A stretch of 64,000 nucleotides of DNA from assembly GCF_900230255.1 (NCBI RefSeq), contig NZ_OCNJ01000001.1, forward strand, positions 558,001 through 622,000, in the 5' to 3' direction. Of the stretch, positions 63,411 through 64,000 are shown in pieces. The stretch comes from Caenispirillum bisanense. Its GTDB lineage: Bacteria; Pseudomonadota; Alphaproteobacteria; Rhodospirillales; Rhodospirillaceae. Every line of letters starts with the position of its first letter. The first letter of the stretch is position 1. A program made the translations under genes and the position numbers. Under the pieces are notes generated by a model. It was not told the origin of the DNA. It saw only the letters and a list, made by a program, of their open reading frames with translations, and ran no database searches.

Positions 63411-64000
63411 TCACAGCACCCCGTGGCGCAGCACGAGCCACAGCTTGCGGGCGCGCGACAGGCGTACGCGGCGGGACGGGTCGCGCCAGTCCTCCGCCCG
63501 CAGGCGGTCGAGGGTGCCGCGATAGACGGCGGCCATGATGCGCGCCGGCCGGACGGTGGCGCGCGGGCAGCGGGCGGCGGCGGCCTCGGCGGCGGCGAAG
63601 TGGGCTTCGGCGGTGGCGGCGATCTCGCGGCAGACGGCGGGCAGCGCGGGGTGACGCAGCACCGCCTGCGGGTCCTCGGCGGTGATGCCGTGGCGCACCA
63701 GCGTCTCGCGCGGCAGGTAGAGGCGGCCGTCGGCGGCGTCCTCGCCCAGGTCGCGCAGGATGTTGGTCAGCTGCAGGGCGCGGCCCAGGCGGTCGGCCAG
63801 GTCGCGGCCGGGGGCGTCGGGGCAGCCGAAGGCGCGCACCGCCAGCCGGCCGACGGCGGCGGCGACGCAGTCGCAGTAATGATCGAGGGTGGCGAGGTCG
63901 GGGGCGCGGACCGGCCCCAGGGCATCCATCTCCATGCCCTCGATGACCGCCAGGAAGTCCTCCCGCGCCATGCCGAAGCGGTCGACGGCGTCGCGCAGGG
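63411..64000 (-). CDS. hpnD: Presqualene diphosphate synthase HpnD, partial
   Basis: The 5' end lies beyond the window; about 195 C-terminal residues are visible. AREDFLAVIEGMEMDALGPVRAPDLATLDHYCDCVAAAVGRL, then GRALQLTNILRDLGEDAADGRLYLPRE (the second Asp-rich site of squalene/phytoene synthases), and ARKLWLVLRHGVL at the end. In the usual hpnCDE set HpnD makes presqualene diphosphate, used by HpnC and reduced by HpnE. Here it is followed by a 169-nt gap and shc, with no hpnE between them. Confidence 0.85.
   Translation of the reverse strand, partial: LRDAVDRFGMAREDFLAVIEGMEMDALGPVRAPDLATLDHYCDCVAAAVGRLAVRAFGCPDAPGRDLADRLGRALQLTNILRDLGEDAADGRLYLPRETLVRHGITAEDPQAVLRHPALPAVCREIAATAEAHFAAAEAAAARCPRATVRPARIMAAVYRGTLDRLRAEDWRDPSRRVRLSRARKLWLVLRHGVL

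Noticed and set aside
61373-63538. A 721-codon plus-strand frame across shc
   Set aside because: Mirror of shc with low-complexity composition; shc has all its catalytic and QW motifs on the other strand.

Overview
This window is chromosomal DNA of a GC-rich alphaproteobacterium, most likely Rhodospirillales or a relative; the genus cannot be fixed from sequence alone. The evidence is a complete dcw cell-division/peptidoglycan cluster, an alphaproteobacterial-type SAM-II riboswitch, EipB (DUF1849), the xseB-ispA-dxs-tlyA block and a hopanoid (hpn/shc) locus. I saw no phage, transposase, CRISPR array, rRNA or tRNA gene. The only repeats are small palindromic (REP-like) intergenic elements.

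Layout. 1-4.6 kb: a DUF465 gene start, phosphofructokinase, UbiX, a second DUF465 protein and an orphan propionyl-CoA synthetase. 4.6-12 kb (minus strand): metQ behind a SAM-II riboswitch, then ligA, recN, bamD and lpxC. 12.1-31.6 kb (minus): the dcw cluster in the order mraZ-rsmH-ftsL-ftsI-murE-murF-mraY-murD-ftsW-murG-murC-murB-ddl-ftsQ-ftsA-ftsZ. Nearly all junctions overlap by 1 to 17 nt. 31.56-32.14 kb: a large regulatory island with MraZ boxes and DnaA boxes. Around 33 kb the dominant coding strand switches from minus to plus.

32.1-45.4 kb: rnd, aspS, eipB, an HCCA-isomerase-like protein, a ROK sugar kinase, an MBL hydrolase, a BigR-like persulfide-sensor regulator, a histone-deacetylase-family enzyme, and xseB-ispA-dxs-tlyA (the DXP pathway entry plus farnesyl diphosphate supply). 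45.4-51.4 kb: dadA with three TyrR-type boxes next to a tyrR-like activator, a secreted serine protease, a divergent ohr/ohrR pair with matching inverted operators, and an RluA-type pseudouridine synthase. 51.6-57.2 kb: a ydcSTUV-patD-like polyamine import and aminobutyraldehyde oxidation operon. 57.3-64 kb: isoprenoid and hopanoid genes (ispH, hpnH, hpnG, shc, hpnD) with a degenerate glycosyltransferase-like gene.

The strongest leads are: (1) a 192-codon open frame that is coupled to ftsA and runs in frame into ftsZ without a stop; (2) the SAM-II riboswitch with a terminator/antiterminator platform ahead of metQ; (3) the MraZ-box plus DnaA-box island upstream of the dcw cluster, which could also be part of a replication origin; and (4) the TyrR and OhrR operator sets readable directly from sequence. 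I did not see a wholly new multi-gene system such as a defence island or novel pathway. The FtsZ extension is the best candidate for something undescribed.
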